A stretch of DNA of 10,511 nt, from the NCBI GenBank assembly GCA_023409695.1, contig JAEYQZ010000177.1, positions 1 to 10,511 of the forward strand, in the 5' to 3' direction. The translations under genes and the position numbers were made by a program. The notes under the pieces were generated by a model that was given only the letters and a program-made list of their open reading frames with translations, was not told the DNA's origin and did no database searches. The stretch is from Methanobacteriota archaeon. GTDB lineage: Archaea; Methanobacteriota; Methanobacteria; Methanobacteriales; Methanobacteriaceae. This document shows positions 1-5,949 of this stretch, in pieces; within the stretch, counting starts at the first letter, position 1; each line of letters starts with the position of its first letter.

Positions 1-276
1 CAGAGTATATTTGCATTTCGGAAGTAAACAATAATAAAAAAACCTTATTCAACTTAAATTGAAAAGGGGGTACATTTCTAGTAGCAACCAAAAATCACCA
101 CAAATCTACCAAACCAACATCAAACTCGAATAATTCTACATTTCTGCAAACAGATTCAAGTCCTCATATGATATAACTACAGTCGGAAAAACCAGTCTTC
201 ACAGAGTGATATTATCACACTCCAACCGACGCCTTAAACCATAGTACTTTATAAGCGTCATGGCCGAAAATTTCTT
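1..276. other. Non-coding leader stretch with alternative stems
   Basis: No credible coding region was found on either strand. The stretch is A+T-rich, but bases 182-259 are less so and carry inverted repeats. GTCGG (182-186) can pair with CCGAC (226-230), enclosing a small GTGAT/ATCAC hairpin near 206-218. GACGC (228-232) can pair with GCGTC (255-259). The two long-range stems share bases 228-230, so they cannot form together. No known RNA family was recognised. The stems are only 5 bp long and could be chance. Confidence 0.35.
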
Positions 277-475
277 TTCAAACCAACGCATACTATACTA
301 GAAGCTTGTAGTTTTACAAGTTTTCTAGAGTTTCTTGCACAAGGTTCGAAACAATTCAAACCAGCGCATACTATAGGCACAAGCTGTAGATTAACAAACT
401 TATTAGAAAATACTGCACAAAATGTGTTAATTCAAGCTCAATAATTAATATTACATGTATTTTTACAAATTTTTT
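277..475. repeat. Three decayed tandem repeats, period about 77 bp
   Basis: A 21-base block at 277-297 recurs at 355-375 with one mismatch, an offset of 78. Similarity continues beyond the block: both copies go on with a TGTAG..TTA.CAA segment and a CTTGCACAA or CTGCACAA segment. A third, weaker copy starts near 431 (TTCAA, offset 76) and keeps the TGTA-TTTT-ACAA and TTTTTTAGA parts at about 456-475. In the first copy, bases 298-328 fold into a hairpin with outer stem CTAGAA/TTCTAG and inner stem CTTGTA/TACAAG around a GTTT loop. The copies look like an old duplication. Their function is unknown. Confidence 0.6.
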
Positions 476-567
476 AGAATTTGATAGAATATTTATTAAA
501 GGTTGCATGTCACTAGATTTATCTACACTAAGCAGGATTAAATGGAGATTAGTATAAAAAAATAGAA

Positions 568-838
568 TTTTCAGTGCTGAAAAATACTTACTATCAAAAA
601 TTTTCAATTTTTGATGTTTACAAATCTTTGATTTGTAACCGTGAGAAATGAAATTTCTCACATGTTTACGAAACTGAAAGTTTCGTAACCGTAAAATTCA
701 TAGAATTTTACATGCAACAAAAAATCAAGTTTTTTGTTATAAGCTGTCAAAAATCATAGATTTTTGACGTGTAAAATCTGTAGATTTTACAAGTTCGCTA
801 TACTATAATATAACGAACTAAAAATGTAATGAATTACA
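568..838. repeat. Ladder of short hairpins, about 25-bp period
   Basis: Successive perfect or near-perfect inverted repeats occupy 568-583, 593-615, 618-638, 641-661, 666-688, 691-711, 716-738, 746-768, 771-790, 793-818 and 825-838. Seven of them have 8-10 bp stems around a loop of 3-5 bases; 568-583, 793-818 and 825-838 are weaker. From 593 on, linkers are short, mostly 2-4 bases (GT, CC, ATGT, CC, ATGC, ATAAGCT, GT, AA). Start-to-start distances are mostly 22-25 bp. Stem sequences differ, though many fit GT-n-AAAAT(C) on the left arm and its complement on the right. The ladder lies downstream of the leftward gene that ends at 898, so it could form its 3' untranslated region. It is not a CRISPR array because no unit is repeated exactly. 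Confidence 0.85.
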
Positions 839-897
839 CCTATTTTATCTAAAATTTTCAAAAGTTGCAATTAACTTAAAAAGAAATTTAATTTTAA

Positions 898-1305
898 TTA
901 CCATCTTCGCCATCCACGTCTTCCTCCAGGCCGTACAGCTCCGGTTAAATCTACAATAATTCCTCCGATTAAGCCACCAATAGCTCCAACTACTATCATT
1001 ATTACAACTTCCTGAACTGTAACAAGCCCGACATATGAAGATAACTCCGCAGAAAATGCAGCAATTTGACCTTTAAACAAGCTTAATATCCACAGGATTA
1101 TAGCGCCGATAACACCAATAAATGCACCATTAACTAAACCATCAATAATTCCACCATATACTATGTAGCCCACTACAATACCTGCAATTAGAAAGCCCAA
1201 AACAGAAATAGGTAATCCAAAAACGGATTTAACTCCAATAACAGCTAAAAATATGGTGATTACAACTGCAATAATAAATCCTTCAATTACAGCTCCTAAA
1301 CCCAT
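898..1305 (-). CDS. Glycine-rich four-helix membrane protein (possibly DUF5518-like)
   Basis: This 135-residue integral membrane protein has about four hydrophobic segments (residues 5-25, 34-55, 58-77 and 96-120), several rich in Gly, Ile and Val. GxxG-type spacing allows close helix packing. The tail RPGGRRGWRRW is strongly basic and probably lies in the cytoplasm. Small glycine-rich membrane proteins of this type (for example DUF5518) are common in archaea. That family name is a tentative recognition and no biochemical role is proposed. Upstream of the ATG, GGGAATGAT resembles a ribosome binding site. The zinc-ribbon gene on the same strand ends 40 bp upstream, so the two may be co-transcribed. 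The 3' side runs into the hairpin ladder. Confidence 0.8.
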   Translation of the reverse strand: MGLGAVIEGFIIAVVITIFLAVIGVKSVFGLPISVLGFLIAGIVVGYIVYGGIIDGLVNGAFIGVIGAIILWILSLFKGQIAAFSAELSSYVGLVTVQEVVIMIVVGAIGGLIGGIIVDLTGAVRPGGRRGWRRW

Positions 1306-1345
1306 TTAAAATCATTCCCGATTCTATAAATCACAAATATTAGGA

Positions 1346-1486
1346 TTATTCATCCATATTTACCGATTCTCTAAAGACATTTCCGCAGTTACCACAGATA
1401 CATTGAAACTCAACATAAAAATCGGTTAGGTAACTTGCAGTATAATGAATTTTTTCTGCATCTTCACATACTGGACATTGAACCAT
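1346..1486 (-). CDS. Small zinc-ribbon protein, 46 aa
   Basis: The reverse strand from the ATG at 1484-1486 to the TAA at 1346-1348 encodes 46 residues beginning MVQCPVCEDAEKIHY and ending FRESVNMDE. It carries a CPVC knuckle at residues 4-7 and a second Cys-rich turn, CICGNCG, at about residues 29-35. Together these could bind one structural zinc ion in a rubredoxin-like or zinc-ribbon fold. The sequence before the ATG contains AAGTGAT, a partial match to the archaeal Shine-Dalgarno sequence. The gene lies 40 bp upstream of the membrane protein gene on the same strand. A longer opposite-strand reading frame covers this region but has low-complexity composition and is less convincing. Function is unknown; nucleic-acid or protein binding is usual for such ribbons. 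Confidence 0.75.
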   Translation of the reverse strand: MVQCPVCEDAEKIHYTASYLTDFYVEFQCICGNCGNVFRESVNMDE

Positions 1487-1524
1487 TTTATCACTTTATC
1501 TACAAAATTTTCTTTTTTCGTATT

Positions 1525-1531
1525 CTTTATA
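1525..1531 (-). promoter_or_regulatory. Possible TATA box for the zinc-ribbon gene
   Basis: On the reverse strand TATAAAG lies 39-45 bases upstream of the ATG at 1486. This would place transcription start near 1502 with a short leader that still contains the AAGTGAT ribosome site. In DNA this A+T-rich, TATA-like strings are common, so this is tentative. Confidence 0.35.
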
Positions 1532-1925
1532 GGGTACTCGTACTAAACACACCCATCATATTACTAATTATTATGATTTTAATATTTATTATATCTAACT
1601 CTTTTTCAACATTTAAAATTCAAAAATTTTCGGCCGTAATTTAATGAAAAATTTGCCATTTGAGATAAAAAGCAAAATCCATTCGTTAAATTTCTATCAA
1701 ACACAGAAATTTAGAATTTACCGGAATAAATTCACTAAATACATAATTAATAAAGAATTAAAATTCAAAAATGTCTGAAATACACTTATTTTAACTACTT
1801 GAGGCATATGTAAACATACAAAATCATGATTTTTTTTCAAAAAAAGTAAATTTTAACAATTTGGAAAGTATTACATTTAGTTTAATTTAATAGCAGAACT
1901 TCTTTTTTATATGCTGACTCATGTT

Positions 1926-1959
1926 GAGGTGATTTTTTAAGATGTATCTGAAAATCTAA
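1926..1959 (+). other. Strong ribosome site with five-codon frame
   Basis: GAGGTGAT (1926-1933) is a perfect complement to the archaeal 16S 3' end. It sits eight bases before an ATG (1942) whose frame reads MYLKI and then stops at 1957-1959. This may be the remains of a lost gene or a leader peptide ahead of the ribbon-helix-helix gene that starts at 2044. It could also be chance. A TATA-like element at about 1906-1912 seems too close for this site to lie on its transcript. Confidence 0.3.
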
Positions 1960-2043
1960 CTGATATACAATACATACTAAAAACAACGTTAATTATTAGT
2001 CATTAATCACATAGTATATTCAAAGTGTAGAAAGGAGATTTTC

Positions 2044-2223
2044 ATGGGCGCGATAACGGTTTGTATTCCAGATGAGTTAGAAATAGCATTTAGAAGAATT
2101 ACAAGAATTAAATACGGTGATAAACAAGGCCGTCTTTCAAGAGGAGCTACGGAAGCTCTCTACGAATGGTGTAGAAAGGAAGGTTTTGAGTATATTGAAT
2201 CTGAAGATAGAGCTTGTGAATAA
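2044..2223 (+). CDS. Ribbon-helix-helix DNA-binding protein, 59 aa
   Basis: The 59-residue product begins MGAITVCIPDELEIAFRRIT. It fits the ribbon-helix-helix (CopG/Arc/MetJ-like) pattern: an N-terminal beta strand (ITVCIP, residues 4-9), a first helix (DELEIAFRRITRIKYG), a glycine turn, and a second helix starting at LSRGATEALYEWCRK. Such proteins dimerise through the strand and bind operator DNA, often as antitoxins or small repressors. AAAGGAGA lies just upstream of the ATG with good spacing and supports the start. No toxin gene is adjacent: the next gene is convergent and is a DUF2115 protein. A stand-alone repressor or an orphan antitoxin are both possible. A second copy of its last codons lies 74 bp downstream, which suggests that a related gene was once next to it. 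Confidence 0.8.
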   Translation: MGAITVCIPDELEIAFRRITRIKYGDKQGRLSRGATEALYEWCRKEGFEYIESEDRACE

Positions 2224-2247
2224 TTATATTTAATTAATTGTTTTTTG

Positions 2248-2274
2248 ATCAACCTTTTTTCTAAAAAGGTTGAT
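2248..2274. terminator. Hairpin between convergent genes
   Basis: ATCAACCTTTTT (2248-2259) pairs perfectly with AAAAAGGTTGAT (2263-2274) around a three-base loop, giving a 12-bp stem. A run of T precedes it at 2241-2246. It sits between the stops of the rightward gene (2223) and the leftward gene (2346), so it could serve both as a transcript end or RNA-stability element. Archaeal termination depends mainly on T tracts, so the stem itself may act mainly on RNA stability. Confidence 0.6.
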
Positions 2275-2297
2275 TTGAAGATAGGGCATGCGAGTAA
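2271..2297 (+). pseudogene. Relic of a second ribbon-helix-helix gene 3' end
   Basis: Codons at 2277-2297 read EDRACE-stop, the same as the end of the ribbon-helix-helix gene at 2203-2223. The two copies differ at four bases (AGA/AGG, GCT/GCA, TGT/TGC, GAA/GAG), all in third positions and all synonymous. Upstream in this frame only a residue or two matches before a stop. The pattern fits a diverged paralogue that evolved under protein-level selection and was then reduced to its tail by deletion or recombination. No start codon or body remains. Confidence 0.6.
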
Positions 2298-2345
2298 TTG
2301 AATTTGATGTGATTAAATGAAAAAGTAATTTAAATCAAGAACTGA

Positions 2346-2789
2346 CTAATCTATTCCCTTACAAACACAATATTTACATAACGACAGATTATCCTTAATA
2401 AAAATACGTTTCCCAGTACAGAAATAAATTCCATCTTTTTTATATACTCTCCCACCATTTGAAAACACAATTCCCTGAGGATGTAATGGCTTTTTTGCAA
2501 TAAAAGTTAAATATATAGATATTGCCTTGATAAATTCTTTAAAGTCTTCATCATCCGGCGCATACAAACTAAAATAATGATCAATTCTGTTTTGAAGGTC
2601 TCTTAATTTTTCTTCATCAACTTCTTCGTCCAATCCGTTGCATGATGAGTTTAATATCTTATTGAAATTTTCCAAATTATATCTGGACATAATTTGATTT
2701 AGAGAATCTTTTTTCCCACTATCCTGCATTTTCGGTTTGTATTTTTCCATACACTCTTTAAGCTTTGAAAGTAACTGTGAGGTTTTCAT
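2346..2789 (-). CDS. DUF2115 / UPF0305 family protein
   Basis: This is a 147-residue soluble protein. The C-terminal part is the recognisable one: HPQG (103-106), FSNGGRVYKKDGIYFC (109-124), then a Cys cluster C138-KY-C141-V-C143. This matches the DUF2115 (UPF0305) pattern of FPGG, a short basic stretch, YYC and a final C-x-x-C, a family found mainly in methanogenic archaea and of unknown function. The four cysteines could bind a metal. The N-terminal 100 residues are mostly helical and charged. The protein is somewhat shorter than I recall for the family, so the N-terminal domain may be reduced. The sequence before the ATG, TTGGATATT, is a weak ribosome site. The gene is divergent from the zinc-ribbon gene at 2906 and convergent with the ribbon-helix-helix gene. 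Confidence 0.75.
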   Translation of the reverse strand: MKTSQLLSKLKECMEKYKPKMQDSGKKDSLNQIMSRYNLENFNKILNSSCNGLDEEVDEEKLRDLQNRIDHYFSLYAPDDEDFKEFIKAISIYLTFIAKKPLHPQGIVFSNGGRVYKKDGIYFCTGKRIFIKDNLSLCKYCVCKGID

Positions 2790-2905
2790 TAATATCCAAG
2801 TTATATTTTATTTTCATATCATTTCCAGTTATCTAATCAAATATAGGTAAATTTTTTATCAGTTAGCATGCAATATTAATATAATCTACTTAAAACGGTG
2901 CTATT

Positions 2906-3370
2906 ATGCCTTATTTAATCTGTGATAAATGCAATCTCTACTACGAAATTGAAGACAAAAACGAGATAATGGATTTTCATACATGCGAGTGCGGTAATGA
3001 ACTTCAGTATTTTAATACAATCGAAGAATACATGTACGGAGAGCCGCAGAATTCATATATTGCAGACGATAAGGCAGAAGAATCTGAGGGAAAAGGGATA
3101 TTCTATTCAGTTAACAAAAAGAATCTTGTAAATCTTCAGATGGAAATGTTAAAAGAAAATAAAGAACGTAGAGAAAGGGAACATTTAAAAAGAGACCTTA
3201 ATTACAAAATAAACCATGCTATGGAAGTTGCCAGAGAGAAAGGTTCAAATGATTCCAAAAATGAATATGAACCCCTGATTGTTAAAGAATATGGAGATAA
3301 TCCATTTAAAAAGCAAAAAGAAAAACTAATGCGCACAATGAAATTGTTAAAAAAATGGAAAGGGGAATAA
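2906..3370 (+). CDS. Zinc-ribbon protein with charged coiled-coil tail
   Basis: The 154-residue product opens with a zinc-ribbon: C6-DK-C9 and C27-E-C29-G, about 18 residues apart. An acidic linker follows (residues 40-65), then a long charged segment, MEMLKENKERREREHLKRDLNYKI (about 80-103), likely helical or coiled coil, and a Lys-rich end (134-154). I do not recognise a characterised family. Similar N-terminal ribbons occur in hypothetical proteins of Methanobacteriales, where nucleic-acid or protein binding is a guess. GGTG at 2897-2900 lies five bases before the ATG and supports the start. The gene is divergent from DUF2115, 116 bp away, and ends 33 bp from the end of the convergent ABC permease gene. 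Confidence 0.75.
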   Translation: MPYLICDKCNLYYEIEDKNEIMDFHTCECGNELQYFNTIEEYMYGEPQNSYIADDKAEESEGKGIFYSVNKKNLVNLQMEMLKENKERREREHLKRDLNYKINHAMEVAREKGSNDSKNEYEPLIVKEYGDNPFKKQKEKLMRTMKLLKKWKGE

Positions 3371-3403
3371 TCCCATTAATTATACACTATTTTTAATTGA
3401 TAA

Positions 3404-4168
3404 TTACATCAATCCCTGTTCTCTTTTGGTAAACATATAAGCAGACACGAAGATCATCAACAGTGCGAATGCTGATATGACCAGTATACTGAGCTCCAGA
3501 GGAAGTGCTGATTGATGTAAAATAACACTTCTCAGGGCATCTACCCCATATGTAAGAGGATCCAGGTATACTGCAAACTGAAGCCATGTAGGAAGTCCTG
3601 TTACAGGGAAAAGAGCCCCGCTTAACAGAAATATCGGAAGCACTATGAAGCTCATTATCAGGTTAAATCCTTCCATACTGTCTGTCAGTGAAGCAATTAA
3701 TAATCCTAAACCTGCAAATCCAAGAGATATGATAATTATCAGCATTATACTGGCCAGGAATGCAACGACGGTCATCTGAACTCCAACTACAAATGACAGA
3801 AGCAGCAAAATAACTCCCTGAATCAATGCAGCTGTGCCAATACCCAGTGATTTACCCAGTACAATTGATGGACGGGATATTGGAGCCACCATTATTTCTT
3901 TTAAGAATCCATACTGTCTGTCCATGATTACAGATAATCCGGAAAATATTGTGGTAAATAGAATAGTCTGCCCAATGATACCTGGATAAATGAAAGCCTG
4001 ATATCCTCCAGGAATTCCTCCAAAACGTATTGCAGAACCTAAACCCGTTCCAAATATCAAAAGCCATAGGAGAGGAGTTACCACTGAAGTTAAAATTCTT
4101 GAACGATATCTGACGTATCTTTTAGTTTCTCGGAGCCAGATGGTGTATATTCCTTCCAGTTCAGGCAT
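3404..4168 (-). CDS. ABC-2 type exporter permease
   Basis: The 254-residue integral membrane protein is the ABC-2 type permease partner of the ATPase encoded directly upstream. It has about six membrane helices (near residues 27-47, 57-80, 108-130, 135-160, 170-190 and 226-247). The cytoplasmic loop ending in KEIMVAPISRPSIVLGK and the late motif YLDPLTYGVDALRSVIL are typical of the drug/lipid exporter (DrrB-like) branch. Two copies probably pair with two ATPase subunits. Its ATG (4166-4168) shares one base with the ATPase stop, TAATG, and a GAGGGGGGA run within the end of the ATPase gene can act as its ribosome site, so translation is likely coupled. The exported substrate cannot be told from sequence. 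The gene ends close to the convergent gene ending at 3370. Confidence 0.92.
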   Translation of the reverse strand: MPELEGIYTIWLRETKRYVRYRSRILTSVVTPLLWLLIFGTGLGSAIRFGGIPGGYQAFIYPGIIGQTILFTTIFSGLSVIMDRQYGFLKEIMVAPISRPSIVLGKSLGIGTAALIQGVILLLLSFVVGVQMTVVAFLASIMLIIIISLGFAGLGLLIASLTDSMEGFNLIMSFIVLPIFLLSGALFPVTGLPTWLQFAVYLDPLTYGVDALRSVILHQSALPLELSILVISAFALLMIFVSAYMFTKREQGLM

Positions 4169-5112
4169 TATCTTCCCCCCTCAACTATTTTGGATCCAGT
4201 ATACTTGATAAAGACGTCTTCCAGATTAGGGTGTTCCACTTCTATAGATTGTATATGGATACCGTGAGAACTTGCAAATTCTACCACTTCAGGTACTAAA
4301 TTTTCACCTCTCTCCACCATCATTTTCACTTCGCCGTTCATAGAGAAAATATCCCTGGTAAATTTCAGCTCTTTAGCTTTTTCCACGAATTTTTCAGGAT
4401 CATTTACTTTGAGAGTTATAGTATCTGCCTTTAATTCTCTTTTAAGGTTGCTTGGAGAATCTGCAGTGATTATCTCACCTTTATTTATGATAGCCACTTC
4501 ATCACATAGCTGATCTGCCTCTTCCATATAGTGAGTGGTTAAAAGCACAGTAATATCCTGAGTCTGAGTCATGTTATAAATATACTCCCAAATATTTTCC
4601 CGGGTTTGAGGGTCCAGTCCAAGGGTAGGTTCATCTAAAAAGAGTACCTTAGGGTGGTGTATAAGTCCCCGGCCAATTTCAAGCCGTCGTTTCATTCCGC
4701 CAGAATAAGTTTTTATGTATTCATCCACTTTTTTCCCCAAAGCTATGAGATCTAAAATTTCTTCAATACGTTCTTCTCTAACATCTTTAGGCACCCCATA
4801 AAGAGAAGCATGCATTTCAAGGTGTTCTCTACCAGTTAAAATATCATCGAGGGCTCTGGATTGGAATACTATCCCTATAGATTCCCTAACTTCTTTAGCC
4901 TGTTTTACTATGTCATAGCCATTTACAATTGCAGTCCCTGATGTAGGACGCAGTATCGTACATAGCATAGATATAAGTGTTGTTTTTCCAGCCCCATTGG
5001 GCCCTAATACTCCATATACAGTATTTCTTGGAACTTCAAGATTAATAGAATCCACAGCAATGAAATCATCATATCGTTTGGTGATGTCTTTAGTTTCTAT
5101 AACATTTGCCAT
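4168..5112 (-). CDS. ABC exporter ATP-binding protein (DrrA-like)
   Basis: This 314-residue ATPase energises the membrane exporter encoded next. All nucleotide-binding motifs are intact: Walker A GPNGAGKT (37-44), Q-loop Q84, signature YSGGM (136-140), Walker B VLFLDEP (156-162), D-loop GLD (165-167) and switch His194 in LTTHYMEEAD. The C-terminal region (about 225-305), ending in HPNLEDVFIKYTG, is the extension typical of the DrrA / multidrug ABC family. Length is normal. GAGGGATATT directly precedes the ATG, a good ribosome site. The gene is the first of a two-gene operon whose promoter should lie in the 5113-5440 gap. Substrate is unknown; antibiotics, lipids or surface-polymer intermediates are typical for the family. 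Confidence 0.95.
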   Translation of the reverse strand: MANVIETKDITKRYDDFIAVDSINLEVPRNTVYGVLGPNGAGKTTLISMLCTILRPTSGTAIVNGYDIVKQAKEVRESIGIVFQSRALDDILTGREHLEMHASLYGVPKDVREERIEEILDLIALGKKVDEYIKTYSGGMKRRLEIGRGLIHHPKVLFLDEPTLGLDPQTRENIWEYIYNMTQTQDITVLLTTHYMEEADQLCDEVAIINKGEIITADSPSNLKRELKADTITLKVNDPEKFVEKAKELKFTRDIFSMNGEVKMMVERGENLVPEVVEFASSHGIHIQSIEVEHPNLEDVFIKYTGSKIVEGGR

Positions 5113-5440
5113 AATATCCCTCAGTTTGTCCTGTTTTTACTATAAAAAAGTGCTAAAAGTATTGTCATATTAAACAGATTATAAACCTTATTATAATTTG
5201 TTTTTGAAAAGATATATAGTTTTAAGTCATATTTTGGTAAATTGATTAAATAAAAGCAAATAATAGCATTACTGGCATGCAAAAAGTAAAGTATGGGCTT
5301 AATATTATTTAATCAGCTTATTCTATTTTGAAATAGTATCAACAGAAATTTAAAGACCCTACATTAATTTAGTAAGTAGACTTAAAATAATAAAATGTAA
5401 TAATAATATTTAATAATTTTGTATTACAAATATAATAAGG
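5113..5440. other. 328-bp divergent intergenic region
   Basis: No gene was seen. It should contain the leftward promoter of the ABC operon and the rightward promoter of the small membrane protein at 5441. It is very A+T-rich, so many TATA-like strings occur, including GATATATAG near 5211. No strong inverted repeat was noticed. Confidence 0.5.
5178..5185 (-). promoter_or_regulatory. Possible TATA box of the ABC operon
   Basis: On the reverse strand TTTATAAT lies about 66-73 bases before the ATPase start, which would give a leader of about 40 bases that includes the GAGGGAT ribosome site. A nearer TATA-like string (about 5138-5149) would start transcription inside the ribosome site and is less likely. 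Confidence 0.35.
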
Positions 5441-5647
5441 ATGAAAACCGATTTAAAAATAATACTGCTTATTTTCTTGAGTGCAGCACTGCTAATTTCT
5501 ATTAAGGGTTTAGAGGAAAATTTAGGGATTCTGGATATAGTTACAATTTTTGTGACGTTTATATTATTTTTAACAGGTTTTGCATTTTTAACCGCTTCAG
5601 TATTGAATCTAATAAGTCAGATTTCAACTATTTTATTTAAAAAATAA
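5441..5647 (+). CDS. Small two-helix membrane protein, 68 aa
   Basis: The 68-residue protein has two hydrophobic segments (about 5-22 and 30-57) separated by a short acidic loop, KGLEENLG, and ends in a short basic tail, FKK. I recognise no family. The start is uncertain: AATAAGG abuts the ATG, too close for a normal ribosome site. A TATA-like string at about 5402-5415 would start transcription near the ATG, so a leaderless transcript is possible. The gene stands alone between the divergent ABC operon and the sulfur operon. Composition matches a real membrane protein, but a chance reading frame in A+T-rich DNA cannot be excluded. Confidence 0.5.
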   Translation: MKTDLKIILLIFLSAALLISIKGLEENLGILDIVTIFVTFILFLTGFAFLTASVLNLISQISTILFKK

Positions 5648-5949
5648 AAAATATTTAAAATATCAGATAAAGAATCAGTGCATTTATTTTAATATTAACT
5701 ATTCTAATTTAACACTTGAGTTAAATCTAAACTTCTAAATAATGAATTAATTCATTTTTCTCTCTTTTAGAGTTAATATCTGTAAAACAGGTACATAAAT
5801 TTATATATTTTTTATTATAAAAATACAATACAATCATACAGAAAATGCTTGAATTCATTTAAAATAGTGCTGATTTCAGCCGTATTATAGCCATAACTTC
5901 AAAGTATCTCATTAGAGGATTATAATGAAAACAAGCTAGGGATGAGAAT
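5648..5949. other. 302-bp intergenic region and leader of the sulfur operon
   Basis: No gene was seen. It contains a strong TATA-like string (5800-5808), a small palindrome GCTGA-TT-TCAGC (5869-5880) and a four-codon reading frame MKTS (5925-5939) with its own ribosome site. If the TATA string is used, the operon has a leader of about 120 bases that could hold regulation. Confidence 0.5.
5800..5808 (+). promoter_or_regulatory. Probable TATA box upstream of MBL/rhodanese operon
   Basis: TTTATATAT matches the classical methanogen TATA box. It predicts transcription start near 5830, about 120 bases before the ATG at 5950. A second TATA-like string, ATTATAATG, near 5919-5927 is possible but too close to the start codon to leave room for the ribosome site. 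Confidence 0.45.

Larger units (their letters stand above)
1487..2043. other. 557-bp intergenic region between divergent genes
   Basis: No convincing gene was seen. The stretch holds an inverted repeat TAAATTTCT/AGAAATTTA (1687-1695 and 1705-1713, nine-base loop), a 14-base perfect palindrome centred on TCATGA (1820-1833), a TATA-like TTTTATAT (about 1906-1912), and a very good ribosome binding site with a five-codon reading frame (1926-1959). The region should contain the promoters of the leftward zinc-ribbon gene and the rightward ribbon-helix-helix gene. Confidence 0.6.

Noticed and set aside
371..661. Reverse-strand reading frame of 96 codons
   Set aside because: Its start lies inside a hairpin (641-661) and it runs through the repeat zone; composition is low-complexity and no ribosome site was seen.
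568..838. CRISPR array
   Set aside because: No repeat unit recurs exactly; what is regular is hairpin geometry rather than a fixed repeat with unique spacers.
298..838. Replication origin
   Set aside because: No recognisable origin recognition boxes or adjacent cdc6/orc1 gene were seen; the repeats do not resemble the methanogen origin motif I know.
262..1635. Shared 12-mer GGCCGAAAATTT at 262-273 and inverted at 1624-1635, as possible element ends
   Set aside because: A single 12-base match in A+T-rich DNA, with no extension, no transposase and no target duplication.
1435..1644. Forward-strand reading frame of 69 codons
   Set aside because: It overlaps the reverse-strand zinc ribbon, which has CPVC and CGNCG motifs; the forward product is Phe/Ile-rich with no motif.
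2044..2789. Toxin-antitoxin pair of the ribbon-helix-helix and DUF2115 genes
   Set aside because: The genes are convergent, not an operon, and DUF2115 is not a known toxin.
3393..4067. Alternative reverse-strand frames within the ABC permease gene
   Set aside because: They are other-frame shadows of a well-supported permease and have no motifs or ribosome sites.
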